A stretch of DNA of 48,608 nt from WJMT01 sp964599635 (GTDB lineage Bacteria > Acidobacteriota > Aminicenantia > Aminicenantales > Aminicenantaceae). Position 1 is the first letter of the stretch, and each line of letters starts with the position of its first letter. The translations under genes were made by a program, and so were the position numbers. The DNA lies in contig CAZRGM010000053.1 of the NCBI GenBank assembly GCA_964599635.1, forward strand, positions 1 through 48,608. Direction: 5' to 3'. The notes below the pieces were generated by a model that searched no databases, was not told the origin of the DNA, and saw only the letters and a program-made list of their open reading frames with translations. This document shows positions 24,978 through 33,275 of this stretch, one piece after another.

Positions 24978-25082
24978 ATGATCTCAATAAATGTTTATCC
25001 TAATTTGAAAACTAAAAGGACAGTTGACCTTTATATGTCACACTTTTATTTTTACTTTACCCTAAAAAAAAGAGAATTGTAA
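24978..25082 (+). CDS. Possible 34-residue small ORF or leader peptide
   Basis: The frame starts ATG ATC TCA, 8 nt after AGGAG and just downstream of a TATAAT box, and ends TAA at 25080-25082. The peptide is Lys- and aromatic-rich (SHFYFYFTLKKREL at its end), with no recognised family. It lies in the 302-nt gap between tsaC and the outer-membrane gene. The surrounding AT-richness makes chance ORFs likely, so this is weak. Confidence 0.2.
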   Translation: MISINVYPNLKTKRTVDLYMSHFYFYFTLKKREL

Positions 25083-25124
25083 ATGGCATATTTTTTGCAT
25101 CACTAGTGGCAAAGGAGCAATAAA

Positions 25125-25883
25125 ATGAAAAAATATTTGATTCTTTTAGCATTAACGGTTCTCGTTATTCCAGGAATGCTTTTCTCTGATATTGTCACAT
25201 TTAGAGTTGGATATTTCATTCCTAAAGCTGAGAGCGATTTATGGCAGATCGAATTTGAAAACATGGATTTCACCAAGACAGATTTTCATCATTCGAGTTT
25301 TTGTTTTTCTTATGAGTACTTTTTCACAAATTATACCAGTCTTCTCATCAGTATTGAGGGCTATAACGAACAAAAAGTGGGCTATTATAAGGATTATGTA
25401 GCTTATCAGGATTTTGATGGAGATTGGGCTTATCCTAATGAATATGAAGGTGATTTTATCCCCAATCATGTCTTTTCTGTGTCATCAACCCCTATCTTGC
25501 TTTCCTTAAAACTCTTACCCCTGGGGAGAGCCCATAAAATAATCCCATATATTGGAGCCGGAGGAGGGATATTCCTCTGGAGCGTCCAGCTAGAAGGAGA
25601 TATGATCGATTTTTCAGACGAATGGTATGATACCGTGGAAGAGGTCTCTATATATCCTATATATTATACCAACGCTTTCGAGAGAGGCAGAATCACCTTT
25701 GGAGCCCATATGTTTGGTGGGATTATGGTTCCGGTTGCCAACAGATTAAGCGTCGAAGCAGAATTTAAATATATTTTTGCAGAAGGCAACTTCTCAGAGG
25801 ATGAATACACAGGATTCCAGGGTTTTGAACCTTTTGACTTAAGTGGATATCAATTATCTTTGGGTATAAACTACTGGTTTTAA
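25125..25883 (+). CDS. Predicted outer-membrane beta-barrel protein
   Basis: A 252-residue product with a clear signal peptide (residues 1-21, basic MKKY then a hydrophobic core to GMLFSD). Amphipathic strand-like segments alternate with acidic loops rich in Asp, Glu and Tyr. It has a glycine-rich hairpin IPYIGAGGGIFLW near the middle and the C-terminal strand YQLSLGINYWF, ending in Phe as in BAM-assembled barrels. It resembles the OmpA/OmpW-like '8-strand porin' size class, with no specific function. AAAGGAG lies 7 nt before the ATG. It is convergent with thi4, 10 nt away. Confidence 0.65.
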   Translation: MKKYLILLALTVLVIPGMLFSDIVTFRVGYFIPKAESDLWQIEFENMDFTKTDFHHSSFCFSYEYFFTNYTSLLISIEGYNEQKVGYYKDYVAYQDFDGDWAYPNEYEGDFIPNHVFSVSSTPILLSLKLLPLGRAHKIIPYIGAGGGIFLWSVQLEGDMIDFSDEWYDTVEEVSIYPIYYTNAFERGRITFGAHMFGGIMVPVANRLSVEAEFKYIFAEGNFSEDEYTGFQGFEPFDLSGYQLSLGINYWF

Positions 25884-25893
25884 CCGTATAGCT

Positions 25894-26673
25894 TTATTCC
25901 TTTTTTAACTTACTGATAATCAGATCAGAGACTTTTTTCCCAGAAAGAAGCATTCCTCCAAAAATAGGGCCCATTCTTGGGCCTCCAAACACAGCGTTTG
26001 CCGCCATCCCTGTTACATACAATCCTGGAAACGCCTCTTTGGTGTTTTCAATCAAAACTTTCTCTCCTTTATCAGCCCACATAGGCCTTTCACCGATCAC
26101 TTCACCCGTGGGAGTTAGAAGCTCTGTTCCTGACTTTTTTGAAACCAAATGAGCAAGTTCTGCATCATGACCTGTTGCATCAACAACAAATGAGCTCCTC
26201 ATAGTCAGAGGATCCACATGAAACCGGGAAATTTCTGCGGCTGTCCAATTCACAACCACTCCTCTTACTCTATCATCAACAATCATAACATCCTCAGCAT
26301 ATATACAGTTATAGACATGAGCTCCCTGTTTTAATGCTTTGCTTAAAAGCATACTCAAAGTTTCTAAAGAAGAGGCCGTAAAATAATTTTGCTTATAATG
26401 AACCGCAGTAACTTCTAATTCATCCAGAATAGATTTTGACTCTTCCTGAATGACAATTTTATTAAACATCATACCACCACCAGGAAGCCCTCCTCCTGGC
26501 CGCAGAGACTTTTCTAAAACAATAACCTTTAATCCCGCCTTTCCTAAATAATACGCCGCACACAGGCCTGAAGGACCGGCTCCACAAATCATAACATCAG
26601 ACTCAAGGTCATTAAGAAACTCTTTATAAAATGTCTCTGTGATCGCTCTCGAAATCATGATTTCATCTATCAT
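25894..26673 (-). CDS. thi4: Thiazole synthase Thi4, sulfide-dependent type
   Basis: Thi4 makes ADP-thiazole, the thiazole precursor of thiamine, from NAD and glycine. The 259 residues show the dinucleotide fold CGAGPSGLCAAYYLGKAG (30-47), RPGGGLPGGGMMF (58-70), DATGHDAELAHL (165-176) and the C-terminal GGPRMGPIFGGMLLSGKK. Yeast THI4 donates its own Cys205 sulfur as a suicide enzyme. Here no Cys lies near TGHD, and H175 sits where the methanogen enzyme has His176, so this is a multi-turnover form using free sulfide. No TPP riboswitch fits in its short leader. Confidence 0.88.
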   Translation of the reverse strand: MIDEIMISRAITETFYKEFLNDLESDVMICGAGPSGLCAAYYLGKAGLKVIVLEKSLRPGGGLPGGGMMFNKIVIQEESKSILDELEVTAVHYKQNYFTASSLETLSMLLSKALKQGAHVYNCIYAEDVMIVDDRVRGVVVNWTAAEISRFHVDPLTMRSSFVVDATGHDAELAHLVSKKSGTELLTPTGEVIGERPMWADKGEKVLIENTKEAFPGLYVTGMAANAVFGGPRMGPIFGGMLLSGKKVSDLIISKLKKE

Positions 26674-26706
26674 TTCTACCTCTCAACATCTTTTTTATCT
26701 CTTGAT

Positions 26707-26735
26707 ATTATAAAATTACCTTATTTTTTGGTCAA
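26707..26735 (-). promoter_or_regulatory. Sigma70 promoter of thi4
   Basis: TTGACC (26730-26735), exactly 17 nt, then consensus TATAAT (26707-26712) on the minus strand. The transcript would start about 27 nt before the thi4 ATG, which has AGAGG six bases upstream. This leaves no room for a thiamine riboswitch. Confidence 0.65.
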
Positions 26736-26756
26736 TGAAATTATCCAATCTTGGCC

Positions 26757-27632
26757 CTATTTTAACTCTTTTTGCTTTTCATGGCTTTCTGTTTGATCAA
26801 GATCATATTTCTTTATTATTTTTTTATATTTCAACACCTCCTGAACTTTCCCTCTTTTCTCAAATCCTCCTATCAGAATTCGGCACTTCTTTAAAATTTC
26901 CTTCTTAACAAGCTCTCTTTCTCTATCACTTAAATCCCATTTCAATGCCTTTTCCAGAGCTTTCACTCGAAAACGATCCATTCCCCAATATTTTTTTGAA
27001 AGTTGGTCCTTATGCCCTCCCCTCTTGATAATCAGCGGCTCATCAAGAAAATTCATGGAGTACTTATGCGCCATTCGAAGGCCAAAATCATAATCCTCAC
27101 ACACAGGCAAACTCTGATCAAATTTTCCTATTTCGTCAAATATCAAACGCCTGAAAAGTGCTGAAGAAAGGCTTAGAAGACAAATGGGAAGAACTTTTTC
27201 AAATATCCTTCCTGAATACTTTTCGTGTCTTTTTCTGGGATTAACAAAAACACCCTTCCTTATCCAAATCTCTTGAGTACAGCACATCATGGCTTCAGGA
27301 TGCGCTTTCAAATAATCCATCTGCACCCTAATTTTTTCCCTTTTCCAGAGGTCATCCGAATCTAAGAAAGCGATAAAATCTCCTCTGGAAATTCTTAAGC
27401 CAAGATTTCTGGCTGAGCTCACTCCTTTATGCTCCTGAAATTTATATCTAATTTCACTATGATAAGAATCCACTATCTCCTTAGTATTATCTGTAGATCC
27501 ATCATCGACTATAATCAGTTCGTAAGGTTCTCTTTCTGGAGTAAGAACAAAATAATCCTGACTCAATACAGAATCGATGGCTTCTTTTAAATAAGAGGCT
27601 CTGTTAAATGTAGGGATGATAATACTGATCAT
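26757..27632 (-). CDS. Family 2 glycosyltransferase
   Basis: A 291-residue GT-A fold enzyme beginning MISIIIPTFNRASYLKEAIDS. VDDGSTDNT carries the nucleotide-binding Asp pair, SSARNLGLRISRGDFIAFLDSDDLW holds the metal-binding DSDD (shown in parts), and CEDYDFGLRMA supplies the acceptor-side acidic residues. Donor and acceptor are unknown. There are no membrane helices, so it is probably cytoplasmic or peripheral. Its ATG lies 4 nt after the WHy-domain gene stop, so the two are an operon. Confidence 0.85.
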   Translation of the reverse strand: MISIIIPTFNRASYLKEAIDSVLSQDYFVLTPEREPYELIIVDDGSTDNTKEIVDSYHSEIRYKFQEHKGVSSARNLGLRISRGDFIAFLDSDDLWKREKIRVQMDYLKAHPEAMMCCTQEIWIRKGVFVNPRKRHEKYSGRIFEKVLPICLLSLSSALFRRLIFDEIGKFDQSLPVCEDYDFGLRMAHKYSMNFLDEPLIIKRGGHKDQLSKKYWGMDRFRVKALEKALKWDLSDRERELVKKEILKKCRILIGGFEKRGKVQEVLKYKKIIKKYDLDQTESHEKQKELK

Positions 27633-27636
27633 TCCT

Positions 27637-28479
27637 TTACTTCTTCACGATAGCAACGTTTTCTTTGACATCGAACGGAGAATTGATGATTCCCCAAACC
27701 GTATCCAATTCAATTTCACCTGAAAAACGGCAATCAACAAAATTTTTCTGAAAAAAACCATAAATATCTTTTCCCACTTCATAAAAATTCACTAAAGCAT
27801 TCAAAGAAAAATTTTTTTCTCCATGCTTGGCAATACTTTTATCCCCTGGAATGTTCCCTGTACTCATCATATGACCGTCAATCCTTACGGAATAATGAAT
27901 TCTATCCACAAGCAACTCAAAATCATTATAGTTTATAAAATTTACCTGGAGGTCAAAATCAGCTCCAGCTATAGATAGGTCATTTATGTTGATGGCTTCA
28001 ATCTTGACTTCAGGAGGCCTGAAAATGGGGAACTCCCCATTAAAGTCAAAAAGCAAAGTCTTCCTTCTTCTTCGTTGACTTAAAAATTCAAACTCCCCCT
28101 TTACAGTACACTGGACCATTTCATTCTGTTCAATCTCCGGAGCTGTATGAAACAACAGGTCATAAGTGATTTTAACTGGGAGTGCGATCATTGTATCAGC
28201 CATTGCGGGGACTCTTAATCCCTGATCTAATGGCACATCCATACGAAGGTATTCTTTATGCCCAGTGAAAAATCTATAACTGTACCGAGCCAAATAATAA
28301 TCTTCTGTTGAAGAATTAACAAGATTCACATAAAAAACAAGTTTAAGACCTGAGCCTGAAAGGTCTTGGACCTGCTTTTCCTCCAGGGAAATCTCTAACC
28401 CCTCTTTTAGACTCATAGATAACATCGAGACGGAGACAAAAATTAATAAAGAAATAACCGTAATCATTTTTTTTCTCAT
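27637..28479 (-). CDS. Exported protein with two WHy/LEA-2-like domains
   Basis: The 280-residue product has a signal peptide (MRKKMITVISLLIFVSVSM). Two successive immunoglobulin-like modules follow: about residues 26-150 (VFYVNLVNSSTEDYYLARYSYRFF) and 155-275 (DLQVNFINYNDFELLVDRIHYSVRIDG, shown in part). The pattern 'N-hydrophobic-N-x-N(D)-hydrophobic ... Y-x-h-x-h-x-G' fits the WHy domain of LEA type 2 proteins, which in bacteria are periplasmic and of poorly known role. The final strand NSPFDVKENVAIVKK closes the second module. Confidence 0.65.
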   Translation of the reverse strand: MRKKMITVISLLIFVSVSMLSMSLKEGLEISLEEKQVQDLSGSGLKLVFYVNLVNSSTEDYYLARYSYRFFTGHKEYLRMDVPLDQGLRVPAMADTMIALPVKITYDLLFHTAPEIEQNEMVQCTVKGEFEFLSQRRRRKTLLFDFNGEFPIFRPPEVKIEAININDLSIAGADFDLQVNFINYNDFELLVDRIHYSVRIDGHMMSTGNIPGDKSIAKHGEKNFSLNALVNFYEVGKDIYGFFQKNFVDCRFSGEIELDTVWGIINSPFDVKENVAIVKK

Positions 28480-28585
28480 TCATTTCCTCAAAATAATTAA
28501 TGGATACTTAGGATACACCATTGTAAAAAGAATTTCCAGAAAGCAAATCGTTAAATCCTTAACATGGTCATGATCACGAAAACAT

Positions 28586-28613
28586 CGCCATTTTTTTATG
28601 AAAAGGTTAGGTT
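28586..28613 (+). repeat. Intergenic repeat family 2, copy c
   Basis: CGCCATTTTTTTATGAA followed by AAGGTTAGG, matching 8865-8893 in its first 17 bases and then diverging. It ends three bases before the TTGATT of the promoter of the 28673 gene. Confidence 0.5.
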
Positions 28614-28615
28614 AT

Positions 28616-28644
28616 TTGATTTCCTGACGTTTCTATTATATTAT
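28616..28644 (+). promoter_or_regulatory. Candidate promoter of the CCA-type nucleotidyltransferase gene
   Basis: TTGATT (28616-28621), a 17-nt spacer and TATTAT (28639-28644). The start would lie about 20 nt before the ATG at 28673. The family 2 repeat ends immediately upstream of the -35 box. Confidence 0.45.
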
Positions 28645-28672
28645 CGCTCTAAAAGAGAAAATTATTTCTTCA

Positions 28673-30124
28673 ATGAAAAATATAAAAGCAACCTTCCGCC
28701 ATAAAGAATTTTTTATTGAGCACTTTGGGAAAAATATTTATGCTGTCGGAGGTTATGTCAGAGATAAACTGCTTAAAAGAAAAAGCGATAGAGAAATGAT
28801 AGACCTTATCATAACCCAGGTTCCTGCCGAAAAGATTATCCATACTCTAAAAAAATACGGAAAGGTGAATCTAGTAGGGAAAAGTTTTGGTGTCATAAAA
28901 TTTATCATAGATCATGACATCTATGACATCGCCCTTCCTAGAAAAGATTTTCCAAAACCGATAGAAAAAAAAGGACATAAAGATTTTATTATTGAGGCTG
29001 ACCCTGATATTCCTCTTGAAAAAGATCTCAAAAGACGCGACTTTCGGTGCAACAGTATGGCACTCAGATTATCGGACAATAAACTGATTGACCTTTTCAA
29101 TGGAGTCAAAGATGTTGAAGAAAAAATACTCCGACTGACAAATCCCCAAGCTTTTCCCGACGATCCTCTAAGGGTTATGAGAGCTGCTCGATTTGCATCC
29201 ACCCTTGATTTTAAAATTGACCCAAAAATATATGAAATATCAAAACATATAGATTTAACAGGATTGAGTGTAGAACGAATAACTGAGGAACTTTATAAAA
29301 TACTCTTGGATTCTTCTTGTCCGTCTAGAGGATTAGAAGAAATGTTTAAACTCGATGCTCTCCGGCAGCTCTTTCCTGATTTATACAGGCTGACTCTATC
29401 CATTCAGGATGCCTATTTTCATCCTGAAAAAGACAACCAGGGGCATCATACGGTATGGAAGCACACCATCATCACACTTGACCAAGCAAAAAGGCTTGCT
29501 GAAGCTCAAAACATCAAAGGCCAAAGAAAACTTGCCCTGCTTCTGGCTGCACTTTTTCATGACATAGGGAAACCTGAAACAGCACGATGGGAATACAAAA
29601 AAGGACGAATGGTCATCACCAACAATCGCCATGATATAAAAGGAGTCAGGATCACAAAAAATATACTTGATGACTACAAAATACATTCAAGAGATGGCTA
29701 TGACCTAAGGCACATGGTGCTGTCGTTGATACGCTGCCATCACAGGGCATCGGAATTATGGCAGAATAGAGATATCGCCACAAAAAAAGCTTATAATCGC
29801 TTAGCTGCAGATGTTAACGGAGAAATAGAGCTCCTTATTGTCCTGGACGCTGCGGATAGAGCGGGTAGAGATGAAAAACCCATAACAAGTCTGGATAAAA
29901 TAAGTCAGTGGCTTTTGAACAAATTCAATGAACTCAATGTCTCCAAAGAAAGCATTCAACCCTTAATAATGGGCAGAGACCTTTTGAAAATAGGCATGGA
30001 ACCAGGCCCAAATATGGGAAAAATTCTTAAAAAGCTCTACCAGCTTCAGATGGACGATGAATTTAAAACCAAAAAACAGGGAATCGAAAAAGCTAAGAAA
30101 ATCATTAAAGAATCAAACCAATGA
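28673..30124 (+). CDS. CCA tRNA nucleotidyltransferase/poly(A) polymerase family protein with HD domain, altered DxD
   Basis: A 483-residue class II nucleotidyltransferase. Motif A is present as YAVGGYVRDKLLKR (23-36), but the catalytic DxD reads M42-I43-D44 (REMIDLIIT), so the first metal-binding Asp is missing. D87 (YDIALPRKDF), motif B LKRRDFRCNSMAL (121-133), DDPLRVMRAARFAS and the ERITEELYKIL motif D are intact. An HD phosphohydrolase domain follows (LFHDIGKPETARW). Known relatives add or repair the tRNA 3' CCA or polyadenylate RNA. With the altered DxD, nucleotidyl transfer may be impaired, or the protein may act mainly through its HD domain. galE overlaps its stop (ATGA). Confidence 0.82.
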   Translation: MKNIKATFRHKEFFIEHFGKNIYAVGGYVRDKLLKRKSDREMIDLIITQVPAEKIIHTLKKYGKVNLVGKSFGVIKFIIDHDIYDIALPRKDFPKPIEKKGHKDFIIEADPDIPLEKDLKRRDFRCNSMALRLSDNKLIDLFNGVKDVEEKILRLTNPQAFPDDPLRVMRAARFASTLDFKIDPKIYEISKHIDLTGLSVERITEELYKILLDSSCPSRGLEEMFKLDALRQLFPDLYRLTLSIQDAYFHPEKDNQGHHTVWKHTIITLDQAKRLAEAQNIKGQRKLALLLAALFHDIGKPETARWEYKKGRMVITNNRHDIKGVRITKNILDDYKIHSRDGYDLRHMVLSLIRCHHRASELWQNRDIATKKAYNRLAADVNGEIELLIVLDAADRAGRDEKPITSLDKISQWLLNKFNELNVSKESIQPLIMGRDLLKIGMEPGPNMGKILKKLYQLQMDDEFKTKKQGIEKAKKIIKESNQ

Positions 30125-31104
30125 ATATTCTCGTCACAGGAGGAGCAGGATATATCGGTTCTCACACCACCAAGACACTCATTAAACAGGGTTTTAATAC
30201 CATCATATTGGATAACTTTTCTTCCGGGAAAAAAATTCTCATTCCCAAAGGGACATCACAGGTTATCGAGAAAGATCTCGCTGAAAAAGAATCCATTATT
30301 AAAGTTTTTAAAGAAAATGACATTAAAGCTGTTTTGCATTTTGCATCATTAATCCAAGTCGGAGAATCCTATAATGACCCTCACAAATATTACTCATCCA
30401 ATCTGATGAACAGTCTGAATCTGCTGGAAGCAATGCTGGAAAAAAAGGTCAAATACCTTATATTTTCCTCCAGCGCCGCTGTGTATGGAATCCCCAATCA
30501 TACTCCCATAACAGAATCTCATGAGCTGAATCCGATCAATCCCTATGGAAAAACAAAATATATGATCGAAGAAATTCTTAAAGATTACCAAAAAGCCTAT
30601 GGTTTTAAATTTATATCTCTTAGATATTTTAATGCGGCAGGGGCTGATCCTGATGGTGAAATCGGGGAGATGCATGACCCTGAAACACACCTCATCCCCA
30701 ACATCTTCTTATCAATCCTTCATAGGAAGAGGAACCTCGAAATTTTCGGGACAGATTATCCCACAAAAGACGGTACTGCCGTTAGAGACTATATTCATGT
30801 CACCGACCTAGCTGAGGCTCATGTCTTATCTCTTAAATATCTTTTGGATAAAAACAAAAGTGAATTTATCAATTTGGGGACAAACAAAGGATATTCGATT
30901 AGAGAAATTATCAAAAAAATTGAACACATTATAGGGAAGAAAGTGTCATTTAAAGAAAAACCTCGAAGAAAAGGAGACGTGCCTGTTCTGGTAGCCTCAA
31001 ATGAGAAAGCCCAAAAATTACTAGGATGGAAGCCCAAATATTCAGAGATAGACACCATTATTCAAACAGCCTGGGCCTGGCATAAGAAAACAGTAAAAGG
31101 GTGA
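30121..31104 (+). CDS. galE: UDP-glucose 4-epimerase
   Basis: The 327-residue extended SDR enzyme interconverts UDP-glucose and UDP-galactose. GGAGYIGSH (7-15) is the NAD motif, SSSAAVYG and the catalytic NPYGKTK (Tyr, Lys) are present, as are RYFNAAGADPDG and GTAVRDYIHVTDLAEAH, all GalE-specific. The ATG overlaps the preceding stop (ATGA). The final residues HKKTVKG are followed by TGA (31102-31104), which is the first three bases of the second repeat element, as also happens at queA. Confidence 0.93.
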   Translation: MNILVTGGAGYIGSHTTKTLIKQGFNTIILDNFSSGKKILIPKGTSQVIEKDLAEKESIIKVFKENDIKAVLHFASLIQVGESYNDPHKYYSSNLMNSLNLLEAMLEKKVKYLIFSSSAAVYGIPNHTPITESHELNPINPYGKTKYMIEEILKDYQKAYGFKFISLRYFNAAGADPDGEIGEMHDPETHLIPNIFLSILHRKRNLEIFGTDYPTKDGTAVRDYIHVTDLAEAHVLSLKYLLDKNKSEFINLGTNKGYSIREIIKKIEHIIGKKVSFKEKPRRKGDVPVLVASNEKAQKLLGWKPKYSEIDTIIQTAWAWHKKTVKG

Positions 31105-31290
31105 AATTTAGGTATGGATTGGCCTCCCTTCAGATTTTTAACGCCATTCTTCGTACTGTATCTTCGGCTTCTGCGTAACTCCCCCCGTCCGTGGGTCAAA
31201 CATAATCGAAACTCTCCTTCGTCGAGTTCCCTCAAACACAGCACTCAGAAGGCTAAATGATCAATGACGCTTCAGCCACATCTAAATTTC
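31102..31290 (-). mobile_element. MITE-like element, copy 2, opposite orientation to copy 1
   Basis: The left end TGAAATTTAGGTATGG (31102-31117) pairs with the right end (CCACATCTAAATTTC, 31276-31290) at 13 of 15 positions. The element is 189 nt, the same length as copy 1. Read on the minus strand it shares with copy 1 an ATTTAGCCTT block, the 31-nt core (31174-31204), the 15-nt AATGGCGTTAAAAA block (31135-31149) and the end repeats, with the remaining parts diverged. It has no ORF. It overlaps the galE stop codon. Confidence 0.75.
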
Positions 31291-31460
31291 TTTAATATAT
31301 TATAAAAAGCTAATCTAGTTTGGAATTCATATTTAAGCGAGGGCTCAGGTTAATGAAAAATAGAAACAATCCATGTAATAAATGGCTTGCCGCAACGAAA
31401 TGAATAAATATAATGTTTGACTCTAAAAGGCAAGAATGCTATAAATGATCCCTGTTTCAA
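31291..31460. other. Noncoding region between repeat element and mltD
   Basis: This AT-rich 170-nt stretch completes the 356-nt gap after galE. Apart from the mltD promoter at 31417-31445 I see no gene or RNA structure. Confidence 0.6.
31417..31445 (+). promoter_or_regulatory. Sigma70 promoter of mltD
   Basis: TTGACT (31417-31422), exactly 17 nt, then TATAAA (31440-31445). The predicted start is only about 9 nt before the mltD ATG, and no ribosome site lies between them. Confidence 0.6.
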
Positions 31461-33269
31461 ATGATTATGCGACATAATAAAACTATAATTTTTTACCTTG
31501 TTATGATCATTCCATTTATCTTTTTTTACAGTTGCTCATCCCACACTCAAGCATCCTTCCAACCAGAAAAAACTCCTCAGATCCCAATTCAAAGCCAATC
31601 AGAACCCGCTGAAAATCAGATCAATAAAGAAGAAATATTACATGAAAAAAAATATGAAGAAAATACTGTCCAAGAAAAACAAAAAGATCCTGTTCCAGAC
31701 GAAACTAAAATGGAGGACGAAGTAAACCCTTCCGAATTGCTTGAAGAAGCCATGGACATATACAGAGAATCATTAAGAGCCTGGGACCAAGGGCATATAG
31801 ATTATGCTATTTTATGCCTTGATAATGCCTATGAACTCATCCTTCAAATAGATCTTCCTCCTGATTCTCCGCTTGTTCAGGATAAAAATAACCTTCGCCT
31901 TCTCATCGCTCAGAGAATACAGGAAATATACGCTTCGCGTGAAAGTGCCATTGGTGAAAATCATGGAACTATTCCCTTAGTCGAAAATAAATATGCCCTT
32001 CAAGAGATCCAATTCTTTTTAGGAAAAGAAAAAAAACTTTTTCTGGAAGCCTATCAAAGATCCGGACGCTACAGAGAAATGATTCTCAATGAACTTAAAA
32101 AAGAAGGACTCCCTCCAGAACTGTCATGGATGCCTTTGATCGAGAGCTGGTTCAAAATCAGAGCTTATTCACGAGCCAGAGCCCTTGGTTTATGGCAGTT
32201 TATTTCTTCCACAGGCTATAGATTTGGGCTAAAAAGGGACCGATGGATAGATGAAAGAATGGACCCTGAAAAATCCACTCGGGCCGCCGTCCAGTATTTG
32301 AAAGAACTTCATTCCTATTTTGGTGATTGGACGACAGCTTTAGCAGCATACAACTGCGGTGAATTTAGGGTGCAAAGAATCATCAGAAATCAACGGGTCA
32401 ATTACCTTGACAATTTTTGGGACCTTTATCCAATGCTCCCAAGAGAAACATCCCGGTTTGTCCCTAGATTTATGGCAGCCGTTTTGATTATTAATGATCC
32501 TGAAAAATATAATATAGACCTGCCAGAACCTGAACCCCCACTAAATTATGAAGAAATCACCATCAATCGGCCGATCAAGCTATCTTCTTTATCAGCCAAG
32601 ATGGGACTCAATTCTGAAAAACTAGCTGACCTCAACCCAGAACTCAGGCACAAATCAACTCCTGACATCGAATATAAACTAAAAATTCCCAAAAACACAT
32701 TCGAGCTTGCATCATCCAGTCTGAATTCACTCCCCCAGTGGATTCCTCCAGAAGCAACTTATTTTATCCATAATGTGAGAAGGGGAGAGACTGTATCTGA
32801 AATTGCTTCCAGATATGGGACTTCTATTTCTGCTATTGCCCGTTTAAATCGATTAAACAGACGCTATCTTATTCGTCCTGGACAGAGACTAAAAGTCCCT
32901 GGGAGCTCTAGTTCAAGATATGTATCCGTATCTTCAAGAAATCTTAATAGGGAGGGAAATAAACTCATATACACAGTTAAACGCGGGGACTCTCTATATC
33001 TCATAGCCAATGCCTTTGGAACCACTATAAAAAACATCAAAACTTTGAATGATCTGACAAGCAACAGATTAGATGTAGGACAAAAATTGATCATTCAATC
33101 CGGCATCCCAGAAGGAACCGCCTTTTACACAGTCAAACCCGGAGATACTCCCTATAAAATAGCAAAACAATTCGGCATGTCCTTGAGCACTCTTTTGAGT
33201 TTGAACAACCTGAACAAATATTCTAAAATCTATCCAGGCCAAAAACTTTGGATTACTGAGAAAAAATAG
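31461..33269 (+). CDS. mltD: MltD-like membrane-bound lytic transglycosylase with three LysM domains
   Basis: A 602-residue peptidoglycan lytic transglycosylase. The N-terminal lipoprotein signal has a lipobox at FYSC (C25). An acidic linker (31-100) and a helical region are followed by the SLT domain (about 205-325) with catalytic E228 in SWMPLIESWFK and the ALGLWQF and TALAAYNCG motifs. Three LysM repeats follow at about 435-480, 502-546 and 555-598. MltD enzymes cleave glycan strands from the outer-membrane side of the periplasm. A second ATG at 31467 is possible. It is convergent with rplQ, with only 6 nt between the two stops. Confidence 0.92.
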   Translation: MIMRHNKTIIFYLVMIIPFIFFYSCSSHTQASFQPEKTPQIPIQSQSEPAENQINKEEILHEKKYEENTVQEKQKDPVPDETKMEDEVNPSELLEEAMDIYRESLRAWDQGHIDYAILCLDNAYELILQIDLPPDSPLVQDKNNLRLLIAQRIQEIYASRESAIGENHGTIPLVENKYALQEIQFFLGKEKKLFLEAYQRSGRYREMILNELKKEGLPPELSWMPLIESWFKIRAYSRARALGLWQFISSTGYRFGLKRDRWIDERMDPEKSTRAAVQYLKELHSYFGDWTTALAAYNCGEFRVQRIIRNQRVNYLDNFWDLYPMLPRETSRFVPRFMAAVLIINDPEKYNIDLPEPEPPLNYEEITINRPIKLSSLSAKMGLNSEKLADLNPELRHKSTPDIEYKLKIPKNTFELASSSLNSLPQWIPPEATYFIHNVRRGETVSEIASRYGTSISAIARLNRLNRRYLIRPGQRLKVPGSSSSRYVSVSSRNLNREGNKLIYTVKRGDSLYLIANAFGTTIKNIKTLNDLTSNRLDVGQKLIIQSGIPEGTAFYTVKPGDTPYKIAKQFGMSLSTLLSLNNLNKYSKIYPGQKLWITEKK

Positions 33270-33275
33270 CGTTTA

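Noticed and set aside
26674..26756. TPP riboswitch before thi4
   Set aside because: The gap is only 83 nt, a near-consensus promoter occupies it, and no CTGAGA/thi-box sequence is seen.
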